From positions 1-50,741 of the forward strand of contig JACQEX010000040.1 of the NCBI GenBank assembly GCA_016200345.1: 50,741 bases of DNA, written 5' to 3'. The stretch is from Nitrospinota bacterium. GTDB taxonomy: Bacteria; Nitrospinota_A; UBA7883; JACRGQ01. Below the pieces are notes generated by a model. It saw only the letters and a list, made by a program, of their open reading frames with translations, was not told the origin of the DNA and did no database searches. Positions 1 to 7,752 of this stretch are shown one piece after another. Every line of letters starts with the position of its first letter. Position 1 is the first letter of the stretch. The position numbers and the translations under genes are program-made.

Positions 1-446
1 GGCGCGTATAGCGCAAAGCCGGTGAACAACTGCGCCGCGAGAATCATGTGGAGGGCGAAAAACGTCAGGCCGTCAAACGGATCCACCCAGCGCGAGTCGT
101 CGTGCTTTCCCTTCAGCGTCCAGTAAAAGCGCAGGGTGCCTAAAGCCTCCCTTATGTTGTTCGGCGTCGGCAGAACCTCCTTCCAGTCCTTGTGGAAGGT
201 GGAGAAAAACGCCAGATACAGGCGGAGAAGAAACGCCACGTCCAGCACGATGGCGCACGAGAAATGAATAAGGCGAATTTTTGCCATCACGAACGTCTGA
301 TACGGCTCCCCCGTTCCGGCTAGAAGAGTCGGGAAGCCGATATAAAGGCCGCTTAGAAGCAGTCCGCAGGTGGACAAAAAAATGAGCCAGTGCAGAATCC
401 TCACGGTCGCCGACTTCATCTTGACCATTTCAAGATATATAGCCAT
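1..446 (-). CDS. Ni/Fe-hydrogenase b-type cytochrome subunit, second copy (cut by window edge)
   Basis: This is the N-terminal 148 residues or so of an integral membrane cytochrome b of the HyaC/HupC family, which passes electrons from a periplasmic [NiFe] hydrogenase to the quinone pool. The ATG at 446 has a GGGGAAGG ribosome site just upstream and lies 11 bases after the large-subunit stop. Visible features are a first membrane segment with the haem-region motif LHWL, a GTGEPYQTFVMAKIRLIHF stretch and the signature PTPNNIREAL. It is clearly paralogous to the protein at 3346-4059, which carries GTGEPYDAFVMAKTRFVHF and PTPSNISGAL at matching places. The gene runs off the left edge, so the C-terminal half is unseen. 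Two cytochrome b genes flanking one hydrogenase is unusual. The family call is firm; the role of the second copy is unknown. Confidence 0.9.
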   Translation of the reverse strand, partial: MAIYLEMVKMKSATVRILHWLIFLSTCGLLLSGLYIGFPTLLAGTGEPYQTFVMAKIRLIHFSCAIVLDVAFLLRLYLAFFSTFHKDWKEVLPTPNNIREALGTLRFYWTLKGKHDDSRWVDPFDGLTFFALHMILAAQLFTGFALYA

Positions 447-457
447 CGCCTTCCCCG

Positions 458-2107
458 TCAGCAAACTTTGGTTTCGTATATCTCGTTGGTGCGCGGGTCT
501 ATAACGTGCACCGAACAGGCAAGACACGGGTCGAAGGAATGGATGGTCCTAAGAATCTCCAGCGGTTTCTTCGGGTCGTGTATCGGCGTTCCGATGAGCG
601 CCTCCTCGAACGCGCCGCGTTGCCCCTTTTTGTCGCGGGGGGAGCCGTTCCACGTCGTCGGCACCACAAGCTGGTAGTTGTGGATTTTCTTGTTTTTAAT
701 CTCTATCCAATGTCCCAGCGCGCCGCGCGGGGCCTCGGACATTCCGTAGCCGGACGCGCTTTCCGGCATCTCGAACTTCGTCCACGTCTCCATGTTCCCG
801 CGTTTGATGTTCGCCAAAAGCTCGTCCAGCCACGAGGTGATTTTGCCGGCCACGACTTTCGTCTCCAACGCTCGCGCGGCGGTTCTTCCAAGCGTGGAGA
901 ATAGGATGGTCGCCGGAAGCCCGAGCTGTTTAAGCGCGCCGTCAACCGCCTCCTTGATCTCCTTATGGCCGGACGCGTAGCCGACCAGCATTCTTGCCAG
1001 CGGGCCGACCTCCATCGGCATGTCGTCGTAGCGCGGGCTTTTTAGCCAGCTGTACTTTGCGTTGGTGTCTATGCCGGTGAAATAAGGCTTGGTCTCCCCG
1101 GCGGAGGGGTGAAGCGCGCCGTCCCCCTCGTAGAAGGAGCGCGATACGTGCTCGACAATCTTTTTTTCGTCCAAGGGTATGACTTTGCCCAATTCCCTGT
1201 TCGCCACTATTCCGCGCGGGAAGTAAAGGTTCTTCGGGTCGTTCCCCGTGTTCGCGGGCATCATGCCGTACGCAAGATAGTTGGGAAGTCCAGCGCCGAT
1301 TCCAGCCCACTCCTTGTAGAAGGGGGCCACCGCCATCACGTCGGGTATGTAAACGTTGTTTGCGAAATCCACCACCTCTTTGCAGATGAACAAAAATTCC
1401 GCCAGCCTGTCCGGGGTCAAATCCTGCACGCAGGTCATGCCGCCGACGACGTAGCTTTGCGGGTGCGGGTTTTTTCCGCCGAATATTGCGTGGAGCCTCA
1501 TCGCCTTCGCCTGAAGCGCAAGAGCGTCCAGATAATGCGACACCGCCATAAGGTTGGCCTCGGGCGGGAGCTTGTACGCGGGGTGGCCCCAGTACGCGTT
1601 GTCAAAGGGGCCAAGCTGGCCGCTGTTGACGAAGGCCTTTACCCTGTCCTGCACCGCCTTGAAATCGCCGGCCCCCGAGCGCGCGCCGTGCGGGTTCACC
1701 GCATATGCCAGGTCGGCGGTTTTTTTCGGGTCCGCGCTCAACGCGCTTACAACGTCCACCCAGTCAAGCGCGTGAAGGTGGTAGAAGTGCACTATGTGGT
1801 CGTGCAGGTACTGCGCGCCGAGCATTAGGTTTCTGATTAGGCGGGCGTTGTCCGGCACCTGTATGCCTATCGCGTTCTCCACGGCGATGACGGAGGTCAG
1901 CGCGTGCATGGTGGTGCACACCCCGCAGACGCGCTGGGTTATGTACCACGCGTCGCGCGGGTCGCGGTCCTTCAAAAATATCTCGAATCCGCGGAACATC
2001 GTGCCGGTGCTCCATGCGTCCTTAACCTTCCCGTTTTCGACCTCGACCTCGATGCGGAGGTGCCCCTCGATGCGCGTTACCGGATCAATTACTACCTTCG
2101 TGCCCAT
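458..2107 (-). CDS. hyaB: [NiFe] hydrogenase large subunit, group 1 membrane-bound uptake type
   Basis: This 549-residue protein is the catalytic subunit that oxidises H2 at a Ni-Fe(CN)2CO centre. The N-terminal nickel motif RVCGVCTTMH places ligands at Cys61 and Cys64. The C-terminal motif DPCLACSVH gives Cys528 and Cys531 and ends at His534. The 15 residues after His534 form the tail normally removed by a dedicated maturation endopeptidase (HyaD/HupD type) after metal insertion; that protease gene is not in the window. The ATG follows the small-subunit stop with no gap and has a GGGGAGGA ribosome site inside the small-subunit gene, so the two are translationally coupled. hypC, hypD and hypE for cofactor assembly lie divergently at 4.9-7.2 kb. 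The family call is certain; hyaB is used by analogy (hupL or hydB in other genomes). Confidence 0.97.
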   Translation of the reverse strand: MGTKVVIDPVTRIEGHLRIEVEVENGKVKDAWSTGTMFRGFEIFLKDRDPRDAWYITQRVCGVCTTMHALTSVIAVENAIGIQVPDNARLIRNLMLGAQYLHDHIVHFYHLHALDWVDVVSALSADPKKTADLAYAVNPHGARSGAGDFKAVQDRVKAFVNSGQLGPFDNAYWGHPAYKLPPEANLMAVSHYLDALALQAKAMRLHAIFGGKNPHPQSYVVGGMTCVQDLTPDRLAEFLFICKEVVDFANNVYIPDVMAVAPFYKEWAGIGAGLPNYLAYGMMPANTGNDPKNLYFPRGIVANRELGKVIPLDEKKIVEHVSRSFYEGDGALHPSAGETKPYFTGIDTNAKYSWLKSPRYDDMPMEVGPLARMLVGYASGHKEIKEAVDGALKQLGLPATILFSTLGRTAARALETKVVAGKITSWLDELLANIKRGNMETWTKFEMPESASGYGMSEAPRGALGHWIEIKNKKIHNYQLVVPTTWNGSPRDKKGQRGAFEEALIGTPIHDPKKPLEILRTIHSFDPCLACSVHVIDPRTNEIYETKVC

Positions 2108-3211
2108 TTATTTGTCCTCCCCGCCTTTGTCGTCGTCCGACCTTTTTTTGCCCATTGTGTAGGCCGCGTGAACCGCCGCCCCGACTCCCGCCGCGCCGAC
2201 GAGCGTCATGCCTATCTTGTCCGCCGTAGCCTCCACGCCGCCGAACGGAACCTCGACTCCCTCAAGCCTTCCGTAGAACGGCGACATCCTGTCCCAAAAC
2301 GCCGGTTCGGAACATCCCACGCAACCGTGTCCCGCGCCGATGGGCCAGCCGGTGTGGTCGTTGTACCGCACGATGTTGCAGTTGTGGTAGGTCTGCGGCC
2401 CCTTGCACCCCATTTTGTAGAGGCAGTAGCCCTTCTTCGCCTCCTCCGAGCCCCACTCCTGCACGAACTGTCCGGCGTCGAAATGCGCCCTCCGGGTGCA
2501 CTGGTCGTGAATCCGTTTTTCGTAGGCGAATTTTGGCCTTCCGTGTTTGTCCAGCGCCGGAAGCGAACCAAGCAAAAGATAGTTGACCACCGTGGCGATG
2601 GAGTTGACCGGGTTGTGCGGGCATCCGGGTATGTTCACCGTGCTGATTCCAAGCGCCTCGCCCACGCCCATCGCCCCTGTCGGGTTCGGCCTTTGCGCCT
2701 GCACCCCGCCGTATGACGAGCAGTTTCCCACGCATATCACGGCGAACGCGCCGCCGCAGACCTCCTTGGCGATGTCGAGGCCCGTCCTGCCGCCGATTGT
2801 GAGGTAGTCCCCTTTTTTGCCCGCAGGGCCGGGAGGGGTTGCGGTCGGCAAGGCCCCCTCGCAAATTGCTATGTATTTTCCCCTGTTTTCGGTGATGGCC
2901 TTTTTAAGGTTTTCCTCGGCCTGGTCGCCCGCGGCGGCCATGATTGTCTCGTGGTAGTCAATGGAGAGGATGTCCAGCACAAGCTCGGCGGTGGAGGGGG
3001 ATGTGCTTCGGATGAACGCCTCGGAGTCGCCGGTGCATTCCTGAAAATGCAACCAGACCACCGACGGGCGCCGGGCGGCCTTTTCTATCGCCTCGGCGAT
3101 TTTTGGGACCATGGCGCTGGACATTCCGAGCGCGGCGGAAATCTGGGCGCAAAGAGTTAAAAAGGAGCGCCTGTCAAGCTGGTTTAGAAGTCGAATTTTT
3201 TCCTCGGACAT
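2108..3211 (-). CDS. hyaA: [NiFe] hydrogenase small subunit with Tat signal and Asp at a proximal-cluster position
   Basis: This 367-residue iron-sulfur subunit relays electrons from the active site. The frame is open further upstream, but the ATG at 3211 has a good GGAGGGTGG site and gives a twin-arginine signal (DRRSFL, residues 13-18) followed by a hydrophobic stretch. Distal and medial cluster ligands are intact: HDQC, YCLYKMGC, NCNIVRY and GCVGC. Proximal-cluster motifs are ECTGD (Cys59), GNCSS and PGCP. Where most relatives have CxxC at the first site, the fourth position here is Asp62. Three Cys plus one Asp has been described for the proximal cluster of the actinobacterial-type, oxygen-tolerant group 1h/5 enzyme; whether this protein belongs there is not shown. 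A C-terminal hydrophobic segment (about residues 335-355) probably anchors it next to the cytochrome b. Confidence 0.96.
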   Translation of the reverse strand: MSEEKIRLLNQLDRRSFLTLCAQISAALGMSSAMVPKIAEAIEKAARRPSVVWLHFQECTGDSEAFIRSTSPSTAELVLDILSIDYHETIMAAAGDQAEENLKKAITENRGKYIAICEGALPTATPPGPAGKKGDYLTIGGRTGLDIAKEVCGGAFAVICVGNCSSYGGVQAQRPNPTGAMGVGEALGISTVNIPGCPHNPVNSIATVVNYLLLGSLPALDKHGRPKFAYEKRIHDQCTRRAHFDAGQFVQEWGSEEAKKGYCLYKMGCKGPQTYHNCNIVRYNDHTGWPIGAGHGCVGCSEPAFWDRMSPFYGRLEGVEVPFGGVEATADKIGMTLVGAAGVGAAVHAAYTMGKKRSDDDKGGEDK

Positions 3212-3345
3212 GAATCCACCCTCCATATTGTGTTTTGCGCCTTTGAATCGGGCGCGGAAAAACATGGTTCCGTACCCGACCACCACCTACGTCAAAAATT
3301 TTAAAAACCAGAGGCTCTTACAGCCCCCTTCCGGCGTAATGATCC

Positions 3346-4059
3346 TTAGTATTGTGCTATTACGTCCCTGCGGAATAATTTATGGCCGGATATTATGGAG
3401 ACGATGTCCGCCTCCTTGAACACAATGCTTACGTAAACCTTCATATAGACGTGGACGACGACCAAGCTAAGAAGGCAATACATCCCAAGGTGGTGCAGTA
3501 AACGGACTCCCGGCATCCCGCCGAAAATCCGCCCCATTAGGGAGGGGAACCATAGCGCCCAGCCCCACGAAATATGGTTGGCCTGCTGGCTGTAAAGGGC
3601 AAACCCCGTCGTCGTCTCCAGGGCGAAAAGGCATATCATTAGGAAGACGGATATCCCCCCCAGCGGATTTAGATAACGGTAATGCTCGTGCCTCCCTTTG
3701 CCGGTCAGGTAAAACCACATCAGATGCAAGGCTCCGCTTATATTGGAGGGCGTGGGCAATATTTCATATATGTCCCGGCGCGTCGAGGGGCTGAAGGAGT
3801 GGTAAAGACGCAACAGCAGGGCCGTCAGCAGAACGGAGGCGGTGACAAAATGGACGAACCGCGTTTTAGCCATCACGAATGCGTCGTACGGCTCGCCCGT
3901 TCCGAACATCAATATTGGACTGCCGACATACAGGCCGGTCACGCATAGGGTAATAACGGAGGCTACGATTACCCAATGGAGAAGGCATACAAAAGGGGTT
4001 CGCACCCTCACGAGTTTGTATTCGTCGTCAACAACCACTGACTCGAAATCATCGCCCAT
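3346..4059 (-). CDS. Ni/Fe-hydrogenase b-type cytochrome subunit, first copy
   Basis: This 237-residue integral membrane cytochrome b of the HyaC/HupC family is the first gene of the hydrogenase unit. Four membrane segments are visible, with candidate haem-ligand histidines in LLHW, RFVHF, LLHHLGMY and VVHVYMK. The frame also has a GTG at 4065, but a GGGG ribosome site is properly spaced only for the ATG at 4059. It is paralogous to the partial protein at 1-446. A 134-base gap without a gene separates it from the small subunit. Placing the cytochrome before hyaAB differs from the common hyaABC order, whereas the second copy sits in the usual place; the two could serve different quinones or assembly steps (inference). 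Confidence 0.93.
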   Translation of the reverse strand: MGDDFESVVVDDEYKLVRVRTPFVCLLHWVIVASVITLCVTGLYVGSPILMFGTGEPYDAFVMAKTRFVHFVTASVLLTALLLRLYHSFSPSTRRDIYEILPTPSNISGALHLMWFYLTGKGRHEHYRYLNPLGGISVFLMICLFALETTTGFALYSQQANHISWGWALWFPSLMGRIFGGMPGVRLLHHLGMYCLLSLVVVHVYMKVYVSIVFKEADIVSIISGHKLFRRDVIAQY

Positions 4060-4235
4060 ATACACCCCAAATCTGTTATTGGGGACACGCTACCACCACT
4101 TTAATTGTTTTTCAAGCGGATATTCGCATTAGCGAACTGAACCGTTTTTATGTATAATGACCGAACGAAAGCCTGGCGTGGTTTCGGGGTCGGTGGCATG
4201 GAATTGAGTCGGTATTTTTTTTAAGGGAGCGGGTC
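4060..4235. promoter_or_regulatory. Divergent control region between hydrogenase structural genes and hupE-hypCDE
   Basis: This 176-base gap must hold promoters for both directions. Rightward, TATAAT at 4153-4158 is a perfect -10 box, but the matching -35 is poor (TTAGCG at 4129-4134). Leftward, TTGAAA followed 17 bases later by TAGCGT is a weaker candidate. A perfect short palindrome TTCGC-ATTA-GCGAA at 4123-4136 lies between them and could be an operator shared by both transcripts (inference). I see no clear sigma-54 -24/-12 element. Confidence 0.45.
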
Positions 4236-4826
4236 ATGAAAAATCTTTCGGTCAAAACGGTTCTTCTTGCCTTAATCGGTTTTGCGTTGTTTCCGGCGGT
4301 CTCCAACGCCCACACCGGCCTTGGCGCTCTTGCCGGCTTCGGCGACGGATTCGCGCATCCGTTGTAGGGCGTCGACCATATATTGGCGATGGTCGCGGTC
4401 GGTATTTGGGCCTTCCAGTATGAGGGCAGGGGAGTTTGGGCGATTCCGTCCGCTTTTGTCGGCATGATGATTGTCGGCGGAATTTTGGGTTTTTCCGGCA
4501 TAAGCCTTCCTTACGTTGAGCAGGGAATATTGCTTTCCATATTGGTTTTTGGCGGGCTTATAGCCGCGTCGGCGAGGTTTCCCCTGGTGTTGGCCGCGCT
4601 TGTTACGGGCGCGTTCGCCCTGTTCCACGGCCATTCGCACGGCACGGAGATTCCTGCGGTCGCAAGCGGCCTTTACTACGCCGCAGGGTTCGCGCTTTCT
4701 ACGGCGGCCCTCCACGCGTCCGGCGTCGGGCTTGGTTTTCTGATAAAGGAAAAACTTGGGAGTGCAAGGTTGGTGCGCTATTCCGGCGTCGCAATAGCGC
4801 TTGCCGGCGTCGCGTTATTTTTGTAG
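4236..4826 (+). pseudogene. hupE: HupE/UreJ family membrane protein interrupted by in-frame TAG
   Basis: HupE proteins are small membrane proteins linked to hydrogenase (nickel supply or assembly). The frame from ATG 4236 (GGGAG site upstream) encodes a cleavable signal peptide ending ...VSNA before HTG, then the signature FAHPL-x-GVDHILAM, several hydrophobic helices with a His-containing loop (FHGHSHGTE) and a normal C-terminus at TAG 4824-4826. Codon 44, the x of HPLxGVDH, is TAG (4365-4367). Apart from that single codon the gene is full length (196 codons) and well preserved. A change from TCG or TTG would explain it, since relatives usually carry a small or hydrophobic residue there. It is either a recent nonsense mutation, a sequencing error or a suppressed codon. 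It lies directly upstream of hypCDE. Confidence 0.85.
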
Positions 4827-4927
4827 GCGAAAAGTGGGGCGGTTGCCGCCACAAGTCTGCTAAACTAGCCGTCACGCGGGGTCGCCGGGAAAGCATCGTC
4901 GAACCCCGCGTCATTACGGAGGTGAAT

Positions 4928-5152
4928 ATGTGTCTTGCCGTTCCGATGGAATTGGTGTCAATGGACGGTTTTAGGGGCGTCGCCAAGTTGGGCGAGGTGA
5001 GCCGCGAGGTGAACCTGATGCTCGTGCCGGAGGTTAAGCTCGGCGAGTTCCTAATCATCCACGCCGGTTGCGCCATCTCCGTCCTCGACAGGGATGAGGC
5101 GCAAAAAACGCTCGACACCCTCCGCTCGGCGAATCTCCTGGACGGGGAATGA
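4928..5152 (+). CDS. hypC: Hydrogenase maturation chaperone HypC
   Basis: This 74-residue chaperone carries the Fe(CN)2CO unit together with HypD and delivers it to the hydrogenase large-subunit precursor. The start is the ATG at 4928 (GGAGGTG site), not the upstream in-frame GTG, because it gives the invariant N-terminus MCLAVP in which Cys2 binds iron and HypD. The small beta-barrel pattern (GEFLIIHAGCAISVLD) is also typical. Its TGA overlaps the hypD ATG, so the two are translationally coupled. Confidence 0.96.
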   Translation: MCLAVPMELVSMDGFRGVAKLGEVSREVNLMLVPEVKLGEFLIIHAGCAISVLDRDEAQKTLDTLRSANLLDGE

Positions 5153-6243
5153 AGTACCTCTCCGAATTCCGCGACAAGGACGTGGCAAAAAACATCTGCT
5201 CCGCCATAAAAGCCGAGTCAAAACGCCCCCTGCGTATAATGGAGTTTTGCGGCGGTCACACCATCACCCTCGTCAAATACGGAATCCCCGACCTCCTTCC
5301 GCCGGAGATAGAGCTTATATCCGGCCCCGGCTGTCCGGTCTGCGTCACCTCGAAAGGGGAGATAGACGCCGCCATATCGCTCGCCCAAAAAGAGAACGTC
5401 GCCCTAGTTTCGTTCGGCGACATGTTGCGGGTGCCGGGCACGAGAACCTCCCTGCTTGGCGCAAAAACCGAGGGGGCCGACGTCCGCGTGGTCTACTCGC
5501 CGGACGACGCGGTAAAACTCGCGCTGGAACACCCGTCCCTAAAGGTCGTGTTTTTCGCCGTGGGGTTCGAGACGACCTCGCCCGTTACGTCTGCGGCGGT
5601 CAAGTTCGCGGAGCTTTCGGGGGCCGAAAATTTTTACGTTCTTTCCGCGCACAAGCGGACTCCGCCCGTTCTGGCCGCGCTTTTGGCCGACGAGGTGAGG
5701 ATAGACGCCTTCGTCTGCCCCGGCCACGTTACGGCCGTTACAGGCACCGACGTCTACGGGTCCCTGACATCCGCCGGCAAGCCGTGCGTCGTCTCCGGGT
5801 TCGAGCCGATAGACATACTTGCGTCCGTTCTGTGTATCGTCCGCCAGTTCAACAAAGGCGAGGCGAGGACGGAGATAGAATACTCGCGCGTCGCTCTTGC
5901 CGAGGGGAACGTCCGCGCGAGGGAGATTATGAACGACGTCTTCGCGGAGCGCGACGCGGTCTGGCGCGGCCTGGGCCTCCTGAAAGACGGCGGGTTTAAG
6001 GTCTCGGAAAAATATAAAAAGTTCGACGCGGAGGCTGTTTTCGGGATACGGGCCGTGGGGGACGACAAAGAGACCCCCGGTTGCATCTGCGACAAAATCC
6101 TTCGCGGCGTGAAAAAACCGGGCGACTGCCCGCTTTTCGCCAGGGCCTGCTCGCCGGAAAACCCGGTGGGCGCATGCATGGTGTCGGACGAGGGGACCTG
6201 CTCGGTCTATTATCGCTACGGGGGCAAGACCATTGCGGAATAA
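5149..6243 (+). CDS. hypD: Hydrogenase maturation protein HypD
   Basis: This 364-residue iron-sulfur scaffold, with HypC and HypE, assembles the CN and CO ligands on the iron of the [NiFe] centre. Family motifs are all present: FCGGHTIT near residue 35, GPGCPVCVT near residue 65, VGFETTSP near residue 140, and a C-terminal cysteine-rich region (GCICDKIL, GDCPLFARAC, EGTCSVYYRY) for the [4Fe-4S] cluster. The start overlaps hypC by four bases and the end overlaps the likely hypE start. Length is normal. No odd features. Confidence 0.97.
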   Translation: MKYLSEFRDKDVAKNICSAIKAESKRPLRIMEFCGGHTITLVKYGIPDLLPPEIELISGPGCPVCVTSKGEIDAAISLAQKENVALVSFGDMLRVPGTRTSLLGAKTEGADVRVVYSPDDAVKLALEHPSLKVVFFAVGFETTSPVTSAAVKFAELSGAENFYVLSAHKRTPPVLAALLADEVRIDAFVCPGHVTAVTGTDVYGSLTSAGKPCVVSGFEPIDILASVLCIVRQFNKGEARTEIEYSRVALAEGNVRAREIMNDVFAERDAVWRGLGLLKDGGFKVSEKYKKFDAEAVFGIRAVGDDKETPGCICDKILRGVKKPGDCPLFARACSPENPVGACMVSDEGTCSVYYRYGGKTIAE

Positions 6244-7243
6244 GGTGGTGACGCTCGCCGACGGCGGCGGCGGAAAATCAGCGGCTGAGCTGGTCGAAAA
6301 AATTTTTCTGCCGCATCTATCAAACCCGATTCTCTCCGCGTTGTCGGACGGCGCGGTTCTACCGAAGATAAACGGCAGAATTGCGTTCACGACCGACTCG
6401 TTCGTGGTTGACCCGATATTCTTTCCGGGGGGCGACATCGGCTCGCTGGCGGTACACGGAACGGTGAACGACCTCGCCGTGAGCGGCGCAAAGCCCCTGT
6501 ATCTTTCCGCCGGGTTTATTCTGGAGGAGGGGTTCCCGATCGAGGATTTGGAAAAGATCGCAAAATCTTTCGGGGAGGCGGCGAAAGAGTGCGGCGTCTT
6601 GGTGGTCGCCGGCGACACAAAGGTGGTGGCTCGCGGCGGGGCGGACAAGATTTTTATAAACACCACCGGAATAGGAATAGTGCCGGACGGCGTAGATATT
6701 TCGGCAAAAAGGGCGGGGGAGGGGGACGTGATAATTCTTTCCGGCACCATAGGCGACCACGGGACGGCGATATTAAGCCGTCGCAAGGGGCTGAACTTCG
6801 ACTCGCCGGTGGTTTCCGATTCCGCGCCGTTGAACGGGCTGACCGCCGTGATGCTAGAGGCCGAGCCGGACATTAGGATGATGCGCGACCCGACGCGGGG
6901 CGGGCTTGCGGCCACGCTTACGGAGATCGCCAGGGCCTCCGGGCGCGGGATAGTGGTGGAGGAGGATTTGATTCCGGTCAACGAAAACGTTCGGGCCATT
7001 TGCGAGCTGTTGGGGCTCGACGTGATGCACGTCGCCAACGAGGGCAAGCTTGTGGCCTTCGTCCCGAAAAACTCGGCGGACAAAGTTTTGTCCGCCATGA
7101 GAAAATATCCGCTGGGGCGCGACGCGGCGATTATCGGCGCGGTCGGCGGCGCGCCGGGCGGGACGGTCGAGATGAAGACGTCGTTCCTTGGGCGCCGCAT
7201 CGTGGAGGCCCTCGTCGGCGACCAACTCCCCCGCATCTGCTGA
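6233..7243 (+). CDS. hypE: Hydrogenase maturation protein HypE (carbamoyl dehydratase)
   Basis: This 336-residue PurM-like protein dehydrates a carbamoyl group on its C-terminal cysteine to thiocyanate, the source of the CN ligands. The glycine-rich N-terminus LADGGGGKSA, the central MMRDPTRGGLAATL motif and the mandatory C-terminal PRIC ending in Cys are visible. The start is uncertain: TTG 6233 overlaps hypD by 11 bases, whereas GTG 6245 or 6248 sits behind GCGGA and would remove four or five residues. hypF, hypA and hypB, needed for carbamoyl transfer and nickel insertion, are not in this window. Confidence 0.96.
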   Translation: MRNKVVTLADGGGGKSAAELVEKIFLPHLSNPILSALSDGAVLPKINGRIAFTTDSFVVDPIFFPGGDIGSLAVHGTVNDLAVSGAKPLYLSAGFILEEGFPIEDLEKIAKSFGEAAKECGVLVVAGDTKVVARGGADKIFINTTGIGIVPDGVDISAKRAGEGDVIILSGTIGDHGTAILSRRKGLNFDSPVVSDSAPLNGLTAVMLEAEPDIRMMRDPTRGGLAATLTEIARASGRGIVVEEDLIPVNENVRAICELLGLDVMHVANEGKLVAFVPKNSADKVLSAMRKYPLGRDAAIIGAVGGAPGGTVEMKTSFLGRRIVEALVGDQLPRIC

Positions 7244-7362
7244 CCCCGCAAGGGGAGGGCGCCAACGGCGCAAAAGTGGTATCATTGGACTAGAACGACG
7301 GGGACGACGCGGAATCTTTTTCGCGCCTCGAAAAACAGCTTGTTGCAGGCATGGTGGACGTT

Positions 7363-7739
7363 ATGAACAACGGACATTTTGGAACAAGACCACAGGTCAA
7401 AAAATCGGCGGAGCATACCGACTCAGAAAACGGGGACGCGTCAAAGGTTGTCACGCTTTTCGCGGCCAGCCATCTGGTGGAGGATTATTGCTCCGTATCG
7501 GCCCCGGCGGGTGCCGGGTGGTGACGGACGGCGCGCTTCACGCGGAGCCGGGCGACAACCTAACCGCAAGTTTTTTTCTGCCCGGAAACGGAAATGTGGA
7601 AAGACAGAAAATACGCCTGATGCGCTCAGCCGGACACGTGGGCGGGTTCGAGTACGCGATGCTCTTTTCGGAACTGCCCGGCGGGAACGCAAAACTTTTG
7701 GAGTCGTATCTCGCCTTTTACGACAAATGGTCGCCTTGA
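7363..7739 (+). pseudogene. Short PilZ-like gene with apparent frameshift
   Basis: After hypE there is no intact gene, but two adjacent frames each look coding. From ATG 7363 (GGTGGA upstream) one frame gives a plausible acidic and hydrophobic protein to about 7495 and then stops at the TGA near 7521. A second frame, open through 7739, has no start codon in range but reads IGPGGCRVVTDG, EPGDNLTASFFLP, a strand with GGFEYAMLF and a final amphipathic helix. That order resembles the second half of a PilZ c-di-GMP-binding barrel. Codon choice switches from one frame to the other near 7480-7500. One missing base there would join them into a protein of about 125 residues. The RxxxR half of the PilZ signature is not visible, so the PilZ call is tentative. 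It converges on the PilZ gene at 7753. Confidence 0.42.
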
Positions 7740-7752
7740 GCCGCGCCGGCCG

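Noticed and set aside
458-2716. Open frames of 130-270 codons antisense to the hydrogenase genes
   Set aside because: They are Arg/His/Val-rich shadows of hyaB and hyaA without motifs or ribosome sites.
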